The position numbers and the translations under genes were made by a program. A stretch of DNA of 64,000 nt, taken from Christiangramia forsetii KT0803 (GTDB lineage Bacteria > Bacteroidota > Bacteroidia > Flavobacteriales > Flavobacteriaceae). The notes under the pieces are model-generated. The model was not told where the DNA came from and did no database searches. It saw only the letters and a program-made list of their open reading frames with translations. The stretch's first letter is position 1; each line of letters opens with the position of its first letter. Where the stretch lies: assembly GCF_000060345.1 (NCBI RefSeq), contig NC_008571.1:2976001-3040000 (forward strand). Reading direction: 5' to 3'. Shown in pieces: positions 44,966 to 53,596 of the stretch.

Positions 44966-46192
44966 TTAAACAAGCTGTTTAAGAGCTACTTCAAAAGCCG
45001 TTTTACTAATATTGGTCTTACTGCTATTATTATCAAAAGTATTCTGAATAGCATTCTTAATGATCATAGAAGTATCATTAAAAATGGCTTCATCTGTCAT
45101 CTGAACTCTTCTCTCCATAAAATATGCAAAGACACGAGCCATCCCACAATTTGAAATAAAGTCTGGAATAAGACTTACTTTTTCATCGGTATATTCCATA
45201 ATTGGTCCAAAGAAAATTTCTTTATCTGCAAATGGAACATTGGCTCCACAAGAAATAACTTCCAGTTTACGATCTATAAGATTGGTGATCTGATCTTTTG
45301 AAATTAATCTTGAAGCTGCACATGGTGCAAAAATCTCCGCATCAAGCTTCCAAACTTTTTCATTGATCTCTTCAAAAGGCATTAAATTCTCATTTCTCAG
45401 AGCATTTCCATCCTTATTCAAAAACATTTGTTTGATCTCTTCAAAACTGAAACCCTCTTCATTAATAAGTCCTCCGGCACGATCTATAATTCCAACAACC
45501 TTCGCTCCCATTTGAGAAAGATAATAGGCTGCTGATGAACCAACATTTCCAAATCCCTGAACGATGGCTTTTTTTCCTTTAATATCACCTCCATAAATAC
45601 TATAATAGTGATGAACTGCCTCAGCTACTCCATAACCGGTAATCATATCTGCTACGGTATATTTTCTGCTGATATCTGGCGAAAAATTGGTGTTTTCCAG
45701 TACTTTAATTACACCCTGCCTTAACTGACCAATTCTATTGATCTTGTCAGATTCGGTTGGTTGAAAATGCCCGCTAAAAACACCTTCCTGCGGATGCCAA
45801 ACACCACAGTTCTCTGTGATTGGGATTACCTCATTTATTTCATCAACATTTAAATCACCACCAGTACCATAATAACTTTTAAGAAGTGGAGATACGGCTT
45901 TATACCAACGTTCTAGAACTCCTTTTTTACGAGGATCGGTTGGATCGAAATTAATTCCAGATTTTGCGCCGCCTATCGGAGGTCCCGAAACTGTAAATTT
46001 CACTTCCATAGTTTTAGCCAATGAAAGAACTTCGTTTTGGTCTAATCCCTTTCTCATTCTCGTTCCACCACCGGCAGCTCCCCCACGAAGGGAGTTGATA
46101 ACTGTCCAGCCTTCGGCTTCAGTTTCAGAATCTTTCCAGTTAAATACTATTTCAGGCTCTTTATTCTCGTATACTTTGAGTAATTCTTTCAT
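44966..46192 (-). CDS. Glu/Leu/Phe/Val dehydrogenase
   Basis: 408 residues from ATG 46192; an upstream start 60 bp earlier would place a perfect -7 box inside the coding region. The dimerisation/substrate domain has GGAAGGGTRM, the catalytic Lys in GPPIGGAKSGI and GTGGDLNVDE; the NAD domain has VQGFGNVGSSAA. The short domain and GGAAGGGTR motif fit the leucine/phenylalanine-type dehydrogenases common in Bacteroidota as well as catabolic glutamate dehydrogenase, so the exact amino acid is uncertain. gltBD in the same window covers glutamate synthesis. Confidence 0.9.
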   Translation of the reverse strand: MKELLKVYENKEPEIVFNWKDSETEAEGWTVINSLRGGAAGGGTRMRKGLDQNEVLSLAKTMEVKFTVSGPPIGGAKSGINFDPTDPRKKGVLERWYKAVSPLLKSYYGTGGDLNVDEINEVIPITENCGVWHPQEGVFSGHFQPTESDKINRIGQLRQGVIKVLENTNFSPDISRKYTVADMITGYGVAEAVHHYYSIYGGDIKGKKAIVQGFGNVGSSAAYYLSQMGAKVVGIIDRAGGLINEEGFSFEEIKQMFLNKDGNALRNENLMPFEEINEKVWKLDAEIFAPCAASRLISKDQITNLIDRKLEVISCGANVPFADKEIFFGPIMEYTDEKVSLIPDFISNCGMARVFAYFMERRVQMTDEAIFNDTSMIIKNAIQNTFDNNSSKTNISKTAFEVALKQLV

Positions 46193-46210
46193 TTTTGAAA
46201 TATTTTGAGA

Positions 46211-46218
46211 CAAATATA
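46211..46218 (-). promoter_or_regulatory. -7 promoter box for the amino acid dehydrogenase
   Basis: TATATTTG on the minus strand, 19 bp before ATG 46192. It fixes that start codon over the longer alternative. Confidence 0.6.
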
Positions 46219-46257
46219 AAAAACTAAGCAGGCGCAATTCCGAAATTGGCAAAATTT

Positions 46258-47322
46258 TCAGGGTTCATAAACACGTCCCGAAGAATGATCCATTTTAGAA
46301 CCGGTAACAGAACTCAAAACGTTTATTTCACCTCTCAGTTTTAGAACCCCCAAGAGCGCAAATATTAATGCCTCTTTAAAATCTATCAATTGTTTATCTG
46401 GTATCACAAAATCACAGGAAGATCTGGATTTAATTTCTTCAATAAGAAATTTATTGAATGTTCCACCACCTGTTAGCAATACTTTTGATTCTGGATCATC
46501 ATCCAGCGAATTGGCTATTTGAGTAGCAGCATGAATAGAAAAAGTTTTCAAAATCGCAGGAATATCTTTTTGATTCTTTTCCAATAGAGGAATTATTTCA
46601 GAATTCACCCATTCAATCCCCAAAGATTTTGGTGGTGTTTTTTTAAAATATTGTAAAGCATTGAGTTTATCCAGTAAGTCCTTATCTAAATCTCCAGTTC
46701 TTGCCAGTTTACCATCCTCATCATATTCTTTATCCAATTTTCGCATGAAATGATTAAGGACTGTATTTACGGCACAAATATCATAAGCTATTCTTTGAGA
46801 ATCCTTCTCCATGGATACATTTGCAAAACCGCCCAGATTGATACAGTATTTATATTCGTTAAATAGCAAACGATCTCCAATAGGAACTAAAGGGGCCCCC
46901 TGCCCACCAAGCTCTACATCCTGAACCCTAAAATCACATACCACGGGTGCATCTATCAATTTTGCCAGATTTGGTATATTCCCAATCTGAAAGGTAATTC
47001 CTTGTTTTGGCCTGTGTTTAACGGTATGGCCGTGACTACAAATCGCATCTAAAAGGTCTATCTCATATTTCTGAATAAAACGCCTAATTACTTGTGCCAG
47101 ATATACGGTGTACTCTTCATCCAGTTTATTAAGCTCCGGTGGATCTAAGGTAATAGCTGTTGACAATTTATTTCGCCACTCATTTGAATACGGAAAAGTT
47201 TCAGCAGCGATTATAGAAAATTCAGGTTCACTTTGAAAATTGATAGTTGTGAAAACCAGATCAACCCCGTCAAGGGAAGTTCCAGACATAACACCGATCA
47301 ATCTGTATTCAGTTTTTTCCAT
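46258..47322 (-). CDS. anmK: Anhydro-N-acetylmuramic acid kinase
   Basis: 354 residues from ATG 47322. The ATPase core has MSGTSLDGVDLVF, GHTVKHRP, INLGGFANVS, DICAVNTVLN and LLTGGGTFN, all AnmK signatures. It phosphorylates 1,6-anhydroMurNAc released during peptidoglycan recycling. The start replaces an upstream extension that reads through the divergent promoter region. Its ATG is 91 bp from the acyl-CoA dehydrogenase ATG on the opposite strand, so the two share a promoter region. Confidence 0.94.
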   Translation of the reverse strand: MEKTEYRLIGVMSGTSLDGVDLVFTTINFQSEPEFSIIAAETFPYSNEWRNKLSTAITLDPPELNKLDEEYTVYLAQVIRRFIQKYEIDLLDAICSHGHTVKHRPKQGITFQIGNIPNLAKLIDAPVVCDFRVQDVELGGQGAPLVPIGDRLLFNEYKYCINLGGFANVSMEKDSQRIAYDICAVNTVLNHFMRKLDKEYDEDGKLARTGDLDKDLLDKLNALQYFKKTPPKSLGIEWVNSEIIPLLEKNQKDIPAILKTFSIHAATQIANSLDDDPESKVLLTGGGTFNKFLIEEIKSRSSCDFVIPDKQLIDFKEALIFALLGVLKLRGEINVLSSVTGSKMDHSSGRVYEP

Positions 47323-47369
47323 ATTCGTAAAAATACTCAATATCAATTGAAAAATAGGTATCAAAAAGC

Positions 47370-47377
47370 TATCTTTG
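47370..47377 (+). promoter_or_regulatory. -7 promoter box for acyl-CoA dehydrogenase
   Basis: TATCTTTG, a perfect TAnnTTTG match, 35 bp before ATG 47413 in the 90-bp divergent gap with anmK. Confidence 0.6.
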
Positions 47378-47412
47378 CCCTCCAAAAATCAGTTTTTTAC
47401 AAATATTTCAAT

Positions 47413-48555
47413 ATGGATTTTAAACTTACCGAAGAGCATTTAATGATACGCGATGCCGCTCGTGATTTTGCAAAGACAGAATTATTACCGGGTGTTATCG
47501 AGAGAGATGAAAAGCAGGAATTCCCCAGAGAACTTGTGAAGAAAATGGGAGATCTTGGGTTTCTTGGAATGATGGCTTCTCCGGAATATGGCGGGGGTGG
47601 TATGGATACCATTTCTTATGTGTTGGCGATGGAAGAAATTTCTAAGATAGACGCATCTGCATCAGTGATGATATCTGTAAATAACTCTCTTGTATGTTGG
47701 GGGCTTGATTCTTTTGGTAATGAAGAGCAAAAGAAAAAATACCTTTCTAAGCTAACTACTGGTGAAAAACTGGGCGCTTTTTGTCTTTCTGAACCTGAAG
47801 CCGGAAGTGATGCTACGTCGCAAAGAACCACAGCGATAGACAAAGGTGACCACTACATTATAAATGGAACGAAGAACTGGATCACCAATGGGAGTACAGC
47901 TGATTATTATTTAGTGATCGCTCAAACTGACAAGGAGAAAAAGCATAAGGGAATTAATGCTTTTATCGTTGAAAAAGATTCCGAAGGCTTTGAAATAGGT
48001 CCAAAAGAGCAAAAATTAGGGATTAGAGGTAGTGATACCCATTCTTTAAATTTCAACGACGTAAAAGTACCTAAAGAAAATAGAATTGGTGAAGATGGTT
48101 TCGGATTCAAATTTGCCATGAAGACCCTTTCAGGTGGAAGAATTGGGATCGCTGCGCAAGCATTAGGAATTGCTGCAGGGGCTTATGAATTGGCCAAAGA
48201 TTATTCTAAACAGCGTAAAGCTTTTGGAACTGAAATTTGCAACCACCAGGCGATCGCATTTAAACTTGCAGATATGCATACTACTATTGAAGCTTCAAGA
48301 CATATGGTCATGAAAGCTGCCTGGGATAAAGATCAGGGACAGAATTATGATCTTTCAGGAGCAATGGCTAAACTTTACGCTTCTAAAACTGCGATGGATG
48401 TGACTGTGGAAGCGGTACAGGTTCATGGAGGAAATGGATTCGTAAAAGAATACCACGTAGAGCGATTAATGCGCGATGCAAAGATCACACAAATCTACGA
48501 AGGAACTTCAGAGATTCAGAAAATTGTAATTTCAAGAAGTATTCTTAAAGATTAA
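47413..48555 (+). CDS. Acyl-CoA dehydrogenase (short-chain type)
   Basis: 380 residues from ATG 47413, which starts MDFKLTEEHLMIRDAARDFA as in butyryl-CoA dehydrogenases; longer starts would overlap anmK and the promoter. FAD-contacting FCLSEPEAGSDA and WITNGSTADYY, and the C-terminal QVHGGNGFVKEYHVERLMRD, lead to the catalytic Glu in YEGTSEIQKIV. It oxidises short-chain acyl-CoA and passes electrons to ETF. A strong terminator shared with the convergent adhesin follows. Confidence 0.95.
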   Translation: MDFKLTEEHLMIRDAARDFAKTELLPGVIERDEKQEFPRELVKKMGDLGFLGMMASPEYGGGGMDTISYVLAMEEISKIDASASVMISVNNSLVCWGLDSFGNEEQKKKYLSKLTTGEKLGAFCLSEPEAGSDATSQRTTAIDKGDHYIINGTKNWITNGSTADYYLVIAQTDKEKKHKGINAFIVEKDSEGFEIGPKEQKLGIRGSDTHSLNFNDVKVPKENRIGEDGFGFKFAMKTLSGGRIGIAAQALGIAAGAYELAKDYSKQRKAFGTEICNHQAIAFKLADMHTTIEASRHMVMKAAWDKDQGQNYDLSGAMAKLYASKTAMDVTVEAVQVHGGNGFVKEYHVERLMRDAKITQIYEGTSEIQKIVISRSILKD

Positions 48556-48577
48556 TTTTTTGAATTTTATATAAAAT

Positions 48578-48610
48578 AAAAGAGCAGCCAGTTGGCTGCT
48601 CTTTTTTTTT
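48578..48610. terminator. Bidirectional terminator between acyl-CoA dehydrogenase and adhesin
   Basis: Perfect AGAGCAGCC-AGTT-GGCTGCTCT hairpin flanked by nine T residues on the plus side and an A-rich stretch on the other, serving both convergent genes. Confidence 0.92.
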
Positions 48611-48624
48611 AGTTAATCTTCAAT

Positions 48625-51600
48625 TTACTTTTTAGTAGACGATATTATATTTTTCGAGATTACTTCTCTATCTGTTATCATCCTCACTATATACACTTGA
48701 TTTGCTTTGAGTGCGAAATCAATATCCAGTTCCTTGGTATCTCCCTTGGTCACTTTTTTGTCCTTATAAGTTCTAAGAAGTCTACCAGTTAGGTCATAAA
48801 CCTGTATCTCAATTTTGCTTGAAGTGTATTCAAAATCATACTGAATTGTCAACCTCTCATTGAATGGTACAGGGGATGCTTTAAAGTTACCAGTTTCGGA
48901 AATTCTATTGTTCTTAGCTGGTTTACCTTTACCTGGTTTGCTATCTTCAGGCACATCGCATCCTTCTGAAGGAGCTGTTGTAGCTCTTGAACCTCCAAGG
49001 GTACAACCGGCATTATTCAGTTCATCCAAATAACTTCCAGCAGCACCTGCGTTGTCAAAGCTATCCTGTACATACAGTACTAACTCAGCTTCTGTTAGAA
49101 TTTCATAATTAACATCACCATGACAAATATTAAGTAATGCTGCTACAGACTGGCGACCCATATTGTAAACTCCGCCACCGCCAAGATTCAACACTTGTAA
49201 TAAGGTTTTTCCTTGTAATTCCTCTGGTACATAATGATCCTCTCCAATTCCAAATACGGCAGAATAAAGTGTACATGTTGAATAACAACCCCATCTATCG
49301 GTATGGTTTTTCCAGTACCCTAAAGTACAACCTTCGAATTCCTCACAAATCGGCTCAATAAGACTTACGGCAGTTAGACCTGATAAACACCCGTCATTAC
49401 TTTTAGCAACTACAGTATAGTCACCTGGCGCATATCCTTCAAATCCACCTTCAGTATATGTCATAAACTCTGAATCTGGTATAGAAGCTATCTCACTAGG
49501 AACTTCTGAAGTTAATAGAATCGCAAACCTTAACCCTATGGTTCTTGAAGTAACTATTATAGTTCCCTGTAAAGTTTCGCAATCAGGATCAATTTTATCA
49601 ACTATTGGTGTAATTGGTGTATCTCTTGGCCCTTCAATAGAAAATTCTCTCACATCAGAAATACATCCAGCTTCATTTTCCGCAGTTAGCTCGTAATCTC
49701 CTTCTTCTAAATTTTCATAATTTTCAATAACCAATAAAGCATCGCCATCAATTCTTACAAGCAAGAAAGTTAAACCATCCATCGAAGAGGTGATCGTAAT
49801 TGAACCGGTATCAACAAAACAATCTGCCTGTTTTATTTGAATTTCTGGTACTAAAGGCACAACATCAATGGTAATTGTCACAATTGCAAAATCTGGTTCA
49901 CAATTAGAATTCTCACCAATAGGATTTACTGTATACTTAAATGTATAGACTCCAGAAACCACTTCTGTGAAATCTAAATTAATCCCATTTCCAATGGTTA
50001 ATCCAGAACTAACAATACTAGTTTCTATCCAAGACCCGCCGTTATCCGGACTTCCTTCCAAAACGTCTATCAAATTAACAGAACTTTTAGATAAATCTCC
50101 GAAGCAGAATTTATCATCTCCGTTATCTCCAGCATCAGGCTGTTCAAAGACCTCGATAGTGAACACCGCAGTGTCGCCGTCGCAGTCCCCATTGGCAGCA
50201 AGGGTATAGGTGAAGCTATAATCGCCAACTGCGCTAACATCCACAACAGATCCAATGATGTCCGCACCGCCGGTTACCGAGAAGGTCCCGCCAGTATTCG
50301 CATCCCCAGACAGAAGACCACTAAGGTCATACATATCAAGACCCGATGTTGTTACACAAAAGCTTACATCATCATCATCTCCAGCATCAGGCTGTTCAAA
50401 GATCTCGATGGTGAACACCGCAGTGTCGCCGTCGCAGTCCCCATTGGCAGCAAGGGTATAGGTGAAACTATAATCGCCAACTGCGCTAACATCCACAACA
50501 GATCCAATGATGTCCGCACCGCCGGTTACCGAGAAGGTCCCGCCAGTATTCGCATCCCCAGACAGAAGACCACTAAGGTCATACATATCAAGACCCGATG
50601 TTGTTACACAAAAGCTTACATCATCATCATCTCCAGCATCAGGCTGTTCAAAGACCTCGATGGTGAACACCGCAGTGTCGCCGTCGCAGTCCCCATTGGC
50701 AGCAAGGGTATAGGTGAAGCTATAATCGCCAACTGCGCTAACATCCACAACAGATCCAACGATGTCCGCACCGCCGGTTACCGAGAAGGTCCCGCCAGTA
50801 TTCGCATCCCCAGACAGAAGACCACTAAGGTCATACATATCAAGACCCGATGTTGTTACACAAAAGCTTACATCATCATCATCTCCAGCATCAGGCTGTT
50901 CAAAGACCTCGATGGTGAACACCGCAGTGTCGCCGTCGCAGTCCCCATTGGCAGCAAGGGTATAGGTGAAGCTATAATCGCCAACTGCGCTAACATCCAC
51001 AACAGATCCAATGATGTCCGCACCGCCGGTTACCGAGAAGGTCCCGCCAGTATTCGCATCCCCAGACAGAAGACCACTAAGGTCATACATATCAAGACCC
51101 GATGTTGTTACACAAAAGCTTACATCATCATCATCTCCAGCATCAGGCTGTTCAAAGACCTCGATGGTGAACACCGCAGTGTCGCCGTCGCAGTCCCCAT
51201 TGGCAGCAAGGGTATAGGTGAAGCTATAATCGCCAACTGCGCTAACATCCACAACAGATCCAATGATGTCCGCACCGCCGGTTACCGAAAAGGTCCCGCC
51301 AGTATTCGCATCCCCAGACAGAAGACCACTAAGGTCATACATATCAAGACCCGATGTTGTTACACAAAAGCTTACATCATCATCATCTCCAGCATCAGGC
51401 TGTTCAAAGACCTCGATGGTGAACACCGCAGTGTCGCCGTCGCAGTCCCCATTGGCAGCAAGGGTATAGGTGAAGCTATAATCGCCAACTGCGCTAACAT
51501 CCACAACAGATCCAATGATGTCCGCACCGCCGGTTACCGAGAAGGTCCCGCCAGTATTCGCATCCCCAGACAGAAGACCACTAAGGTCATACATATCAAG

Positions 51601-53031
51601 ACCCGATGTTGTTACACAAAAGCTTACATCATCATCATCTCCAGCATCAGGCTGTTCAAAGACCTCGATGGTGAACACCGCAGTGTCGCCGTCGCAGTCC
51701 CCATTGGCAGCAAGGGTATAGGTGAAGCTATAATCGCCAACTGCGCTAACATCCACAACAGATCCAACGATGTCCGCACCGCCGGTTACCGAGAAGGTCC
51801 CGCCAGTATTCGCATCCCCAGACAGAAGACCACTAAGGTCATACATATCAAGACCCGATGTTGTTACACAAAAGCTTACATCATCATCATCTCCAGCATC
51901 TGGAGCTTTATCTACAGCAACAACCACTTGGCATATATTAGTACCAAAAGCAGAAGTTATTGTTACCCGTACAGTATAACTACCATTAGAAGTAGTAATT
52001 ATCTCGGCCTGAGTACTTAAATCCCCTGGAGGAGGATCAACAAAGGAAGCTCCAGCCGTGTTATCTAAAATTTCCCAGGTATATGTAGGATTTTCCGCTC
52101 CCAAAGGAGTAAGTGTATAAATCACATCCTGCTGTCCTTCACATATCAAATCTGGTCCTGCAAGTTCACAGCGAGGAGCAGGCACAACAGCATCAGCTGA
52201 TAAAGACCTATCTTGATTACCAAGATTATTTAAATTCCAATCAATTAATCTCATATGATATGGAGAACCTGAAATACCACCTGCTGATTGAGGTACTCCT
52301 CCAAATTCTCCCCAGTCTATTCTACTAGCTATATGACCTCCCCATGCGAGAATAACAGTACCAGAATTGGTTACCGTAAACGAAACAGTAATTTGCTGTT
52401 CAACTTTATTCAGGCTTAAATTTCCTGCTGCTGCAGGTCCATAGGAAACATCTGTTAAAGTAGCATTCCATATAGACATTTCTGCATCTCCCGCATCACT
52501 AATTAACTCAAAACTATCCCCTGGTTGCCCAGAAACGGGAGAACCAACAGACGGCGGAGTTGGAATAGGATAAGTATCGTCAGGCGGCTCAGAAAAACCT
52601 GTAATTCCTATTGTTGGATCAATCTCTTCCTGATCGGGATGTCCAAATGCCAATTCGTGAGGTTGGAGTCTATCGTAACTAGTTAAATAATCTAAAGCAT
52701 GTTTCCCACTATGCTTAACATCATATTCTAATGTTAATTCTACGGTTTGACCAGCAACCATATCTTCCATAATTACCCTATAGGGAATTGACATCCCCTC
52801 AGCATAATGAGAAGTTTGCTTTCCTGCATTTCCATTTACCCAGTCACCGGGATCGGTTACATTATCAACGCCTCCATTCCTAATTTGATCCAAATCTGCC
52901 GACTGTCCAAAAACAAATGAACCGTTAAAAACGAAAAACAACAAAGCAATTATCCAAATAGCTTGCCTTTTAATTAATCTTTTGTTGGATTTAAAAAACC
53001 AATCGAAAGACTTCAATGTAAAATTCTTCAT
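48625..53031 (-). CDS. Repeat adhesin 1 with GYWKNH module and T9SS type A sorting domain
   Basis: 1,468 residues. A long basic n-region precedes the signal helix (AIWIIALLFFVFNGSFVFGQ). Residues ~45-290 form an unassigned strand-rich domain; ~290-375 is an Ig/PKD-like module. Seven near-identical 84-residue Ig-like repeats follow (~378-965; CVTTSGLDMYDLSG, GGTFSVTGGAD, DYSFTYTLAANGDCDGDTA). Next come two CS-type modules, then a Cys-rich module with CTLGYWKNH at ~1233-1340. The tail after RISETGNF is a Por_Secre_tail (TIGR04183) type A T9SS signal. It is likely exported by T9SS and anchored at the cell surface. It is followed by a second paralogous adhesin upstream; the repeat DNA is richer in G+C than its surroundings by eye. 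Confidence 0.87.
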   Translation of the reverse strand: MKNFTLKSFDWFFKSNKRLIKRQAIWIIALLFFVFNGSFVFGQSADLDQIRNGGVDNVTDPGDWVNGNAGKQTSHYAEGMSIPYRVIMEDMVAGQTVELTLEYDVKHSGKHALDYLTSYDRLQPHELAFGHPDQEEIDPTIGITGFSEPPDDTYPIPTPPSVGSPVSGQPGDSFELISDAGDAEMSIWNATLTDVSYGPAAAGNLSLNKVEQQITVSFTVTNSGTVILAWGGHIASRIDWGEFGGVPQSAGGISGSPYHMRLIDWNLNNLGNQDRSLSADAVVPAPRCELAGPDLICEGQQDVIYTLTPLGAENPTYTWEILDNTAGASFVDPPPGDLSTQAEIITTSNGSYTVRVTITSAFGTNICQVVVAVDKAPDAGDDDDVSFCVTTSGLDMYDLSGLLSGDANTGGTFSVTGGADIVGSVVDVSAVGDYSFTYTLAANGDCDGDTAVFTIEVFEQPDAGDDDDVSFCVTTSGLDMYDLSGLLSGDANTGGTFSVTGGADIIGSVVDVSAVGDYSFTYTLAANGDCDGDTAVFTIEVFEQPDAGDDDDVSFCVTTSGLDMYDLSGLLSGDANTGGTFSVTGGADIIGSVVDVSAVGDYSFTYTLAANGDCDGDTAVFTIEVFEQPDAGDDDDVSFCVTTSGLDMYDLSGLLSGDANTGGTFSVTGGADIIGSVVDVSAVGDYSFTYTLAANGDCDGDTAVFTIEVFEQPDAGDDDDVSFCVTTSGLDMYDLSGLLSGDANTGGTFSVTGGADIVGSVVDVSAVGDYSFTYTLAANGDCDGDTAVFTIEVFEQPDAGDDDDVSFCVTTSGLDMYDLSGLLSGDANTGGTFSVTGGADIIGSVVDVSAVGDYSFTYTLAANGDCDGDTAVFTIEIFEQPDAGDDDDVSFCVTTSGLDMYDLSGLLSGDANTGGTFSVTGGADIIGSVVDVSAVGDYSFTYTLAANGDCDGDTAVFTIEVFEQPDAGDNGDDKFCFGDLSKSSVNLIDVLEGSPDNGGSWIETSIVSSGLTIGNGINLDFTEVVSGVYTFKYTVNPIGENSNCEPDFAIVTITIDVVPLVPEIQIKQADCFVDTGSITITSSMDGLTFLLVRIDGDALLVIENYENLEEGDYELTAENEAGCISDVREFSIEGPRDTPITPIVDKIDPDCETLQGTIIVTSRTIGLRFAILLTSEVPSEIASIPDSEFMTYTEGGFEGYAPGDYTVVAKSNDGCLSGLTAVSLIEPICEEFEGCTLGYWKNHTDRWGCYSTCTLYSAVFGIGEDHYVPEELQGKTLLQVLNLGGGGVYNMGRQSVAALLNICHGDVNYEILTEAELVLYVQDSFDNAGAAGSYLDELNNAGCTLGGSRATTAPSEGCDVPEDSKPGKGKPAKNNRISETGNFKASPVPFNERLTIQYDFEYTSSKIEIQVYDLTGRLLRTYKDKKVTKGDTKELDIDFALKANQVYIVRMITDREVISKNIISSTKK
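50137..51900 (-). repeat. Seven tandem 252-bp near-identical coding repeats
   Basis: Seven exact-length 252-bp units, in frame, 84 residues each, differing at only a handful of bases. Units 1 and 5 (in protein order) share an ADIVGS variant where the others read ADIIGS, and unit 6 reads EIFE instead of EVFE. Such a pattern points to recent expansion or gene conversion among copies. Confidence 0.95.
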
Positions 53032-53596
53032 AATAATTAGTTTTAATGGTTAGACCATGGCATAGGTTATGAAAAAAGGAAGATCGATTGGGCAATGTCT
53101 TTTCCGAAATCTATCGAATTATTAATCGTAAACTGTTAAGAGTAGAGTAGTAAACCTGAATCACATGTGACCAGGGGAATTGCCAAATAGGCAAACCGTC
53201 TACCGGGGGGAAGAACATCGATTTGAATAACTTTTAGAAAAAGTATGAAAATCGAATTTTATAATCTTTAAATAAGCAAGTAAGGGCAATCAACAACATT
53301 AAAATTCAGCTATATTCTGAAATGAAGGTTAAACTCATTGATCATCAGTGGGGGGAGAAATTAAAAAATTGTAGGGTACGTGAATCTAGTAATCAGAAAA
53401 TTCAGGGTGAACATTCTATAATAATAGTTAATTCAAATATATAACAAATCATCTATAAAAATCTTAATATCAGATATTTACTACGTTTTTTAAGGATTCT
53501 AATCAAAAAACTAGGGTATTCCCCCAGCCACTCTTAAAATCAAAAAAAAAGACTGTCCTATTTAAGGCCAGCCTTTTTTTTCATCGAAAATACTTC
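53032..53596. other. 565-bp region upstream of repeat adhesin 1
   Basis: No supported gene. On the transcribed (minus) strand it holds GGCTGGGGGAATACC at 53513-53527, a perfect -7 match TATATTTG at 53434-53441, two further C/G tracts near 53350 and 53205, an inverted repeat TTGCC-AAATA-GGCAA near 53180, and a short palindrome ATGGT-CTA-ACCAT just before the start codon. The terminator of adhesin 2 sits at its far end. Length and motif content suggest a long leader or complex promoter. Confidence 0.6.
53542..53581 (-). terminator. Terminator of repeat adhesin 2
   Basis: Imperfect AAAGgCTGgCCT-TAAAT-AGGaCAGtCTTT hairpin with nine T residues on the minus strand, about 20 bp past the adhesin 2 stop. 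It implies adhesin 1 is transcribed separately. Confidence 0.75.

Noticed and set aside
47233-47412. Extended N-terminus of the acyl-CoA dehydrogenase
   Set aside because: It overlaps divergent anmK, contains a perfect -7 box, and the family start is at 47413.
50137-51900. CRISPR-like tandem array
   Set aside because: Units are 252 bp with no spacers, all in frame within one large coding sequence; it is a protein repeat.
50255-51979. Series of ~68-residue plus-strand ORFs repeating every 252 bp
   Set aside because: They are antisense shadows of the adhesin repeats, with no start signals of their own.
53322-53444. A 40-codon ATG-started plus-strand ORF (MKVKLIDHQWGEK...) in the adhesin spacer
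   Set aside because: No ribosome-binding site or plausible promoter, overlaps the G-tract and -7 motifs of the opposite strand, and has no recognisable similarity.
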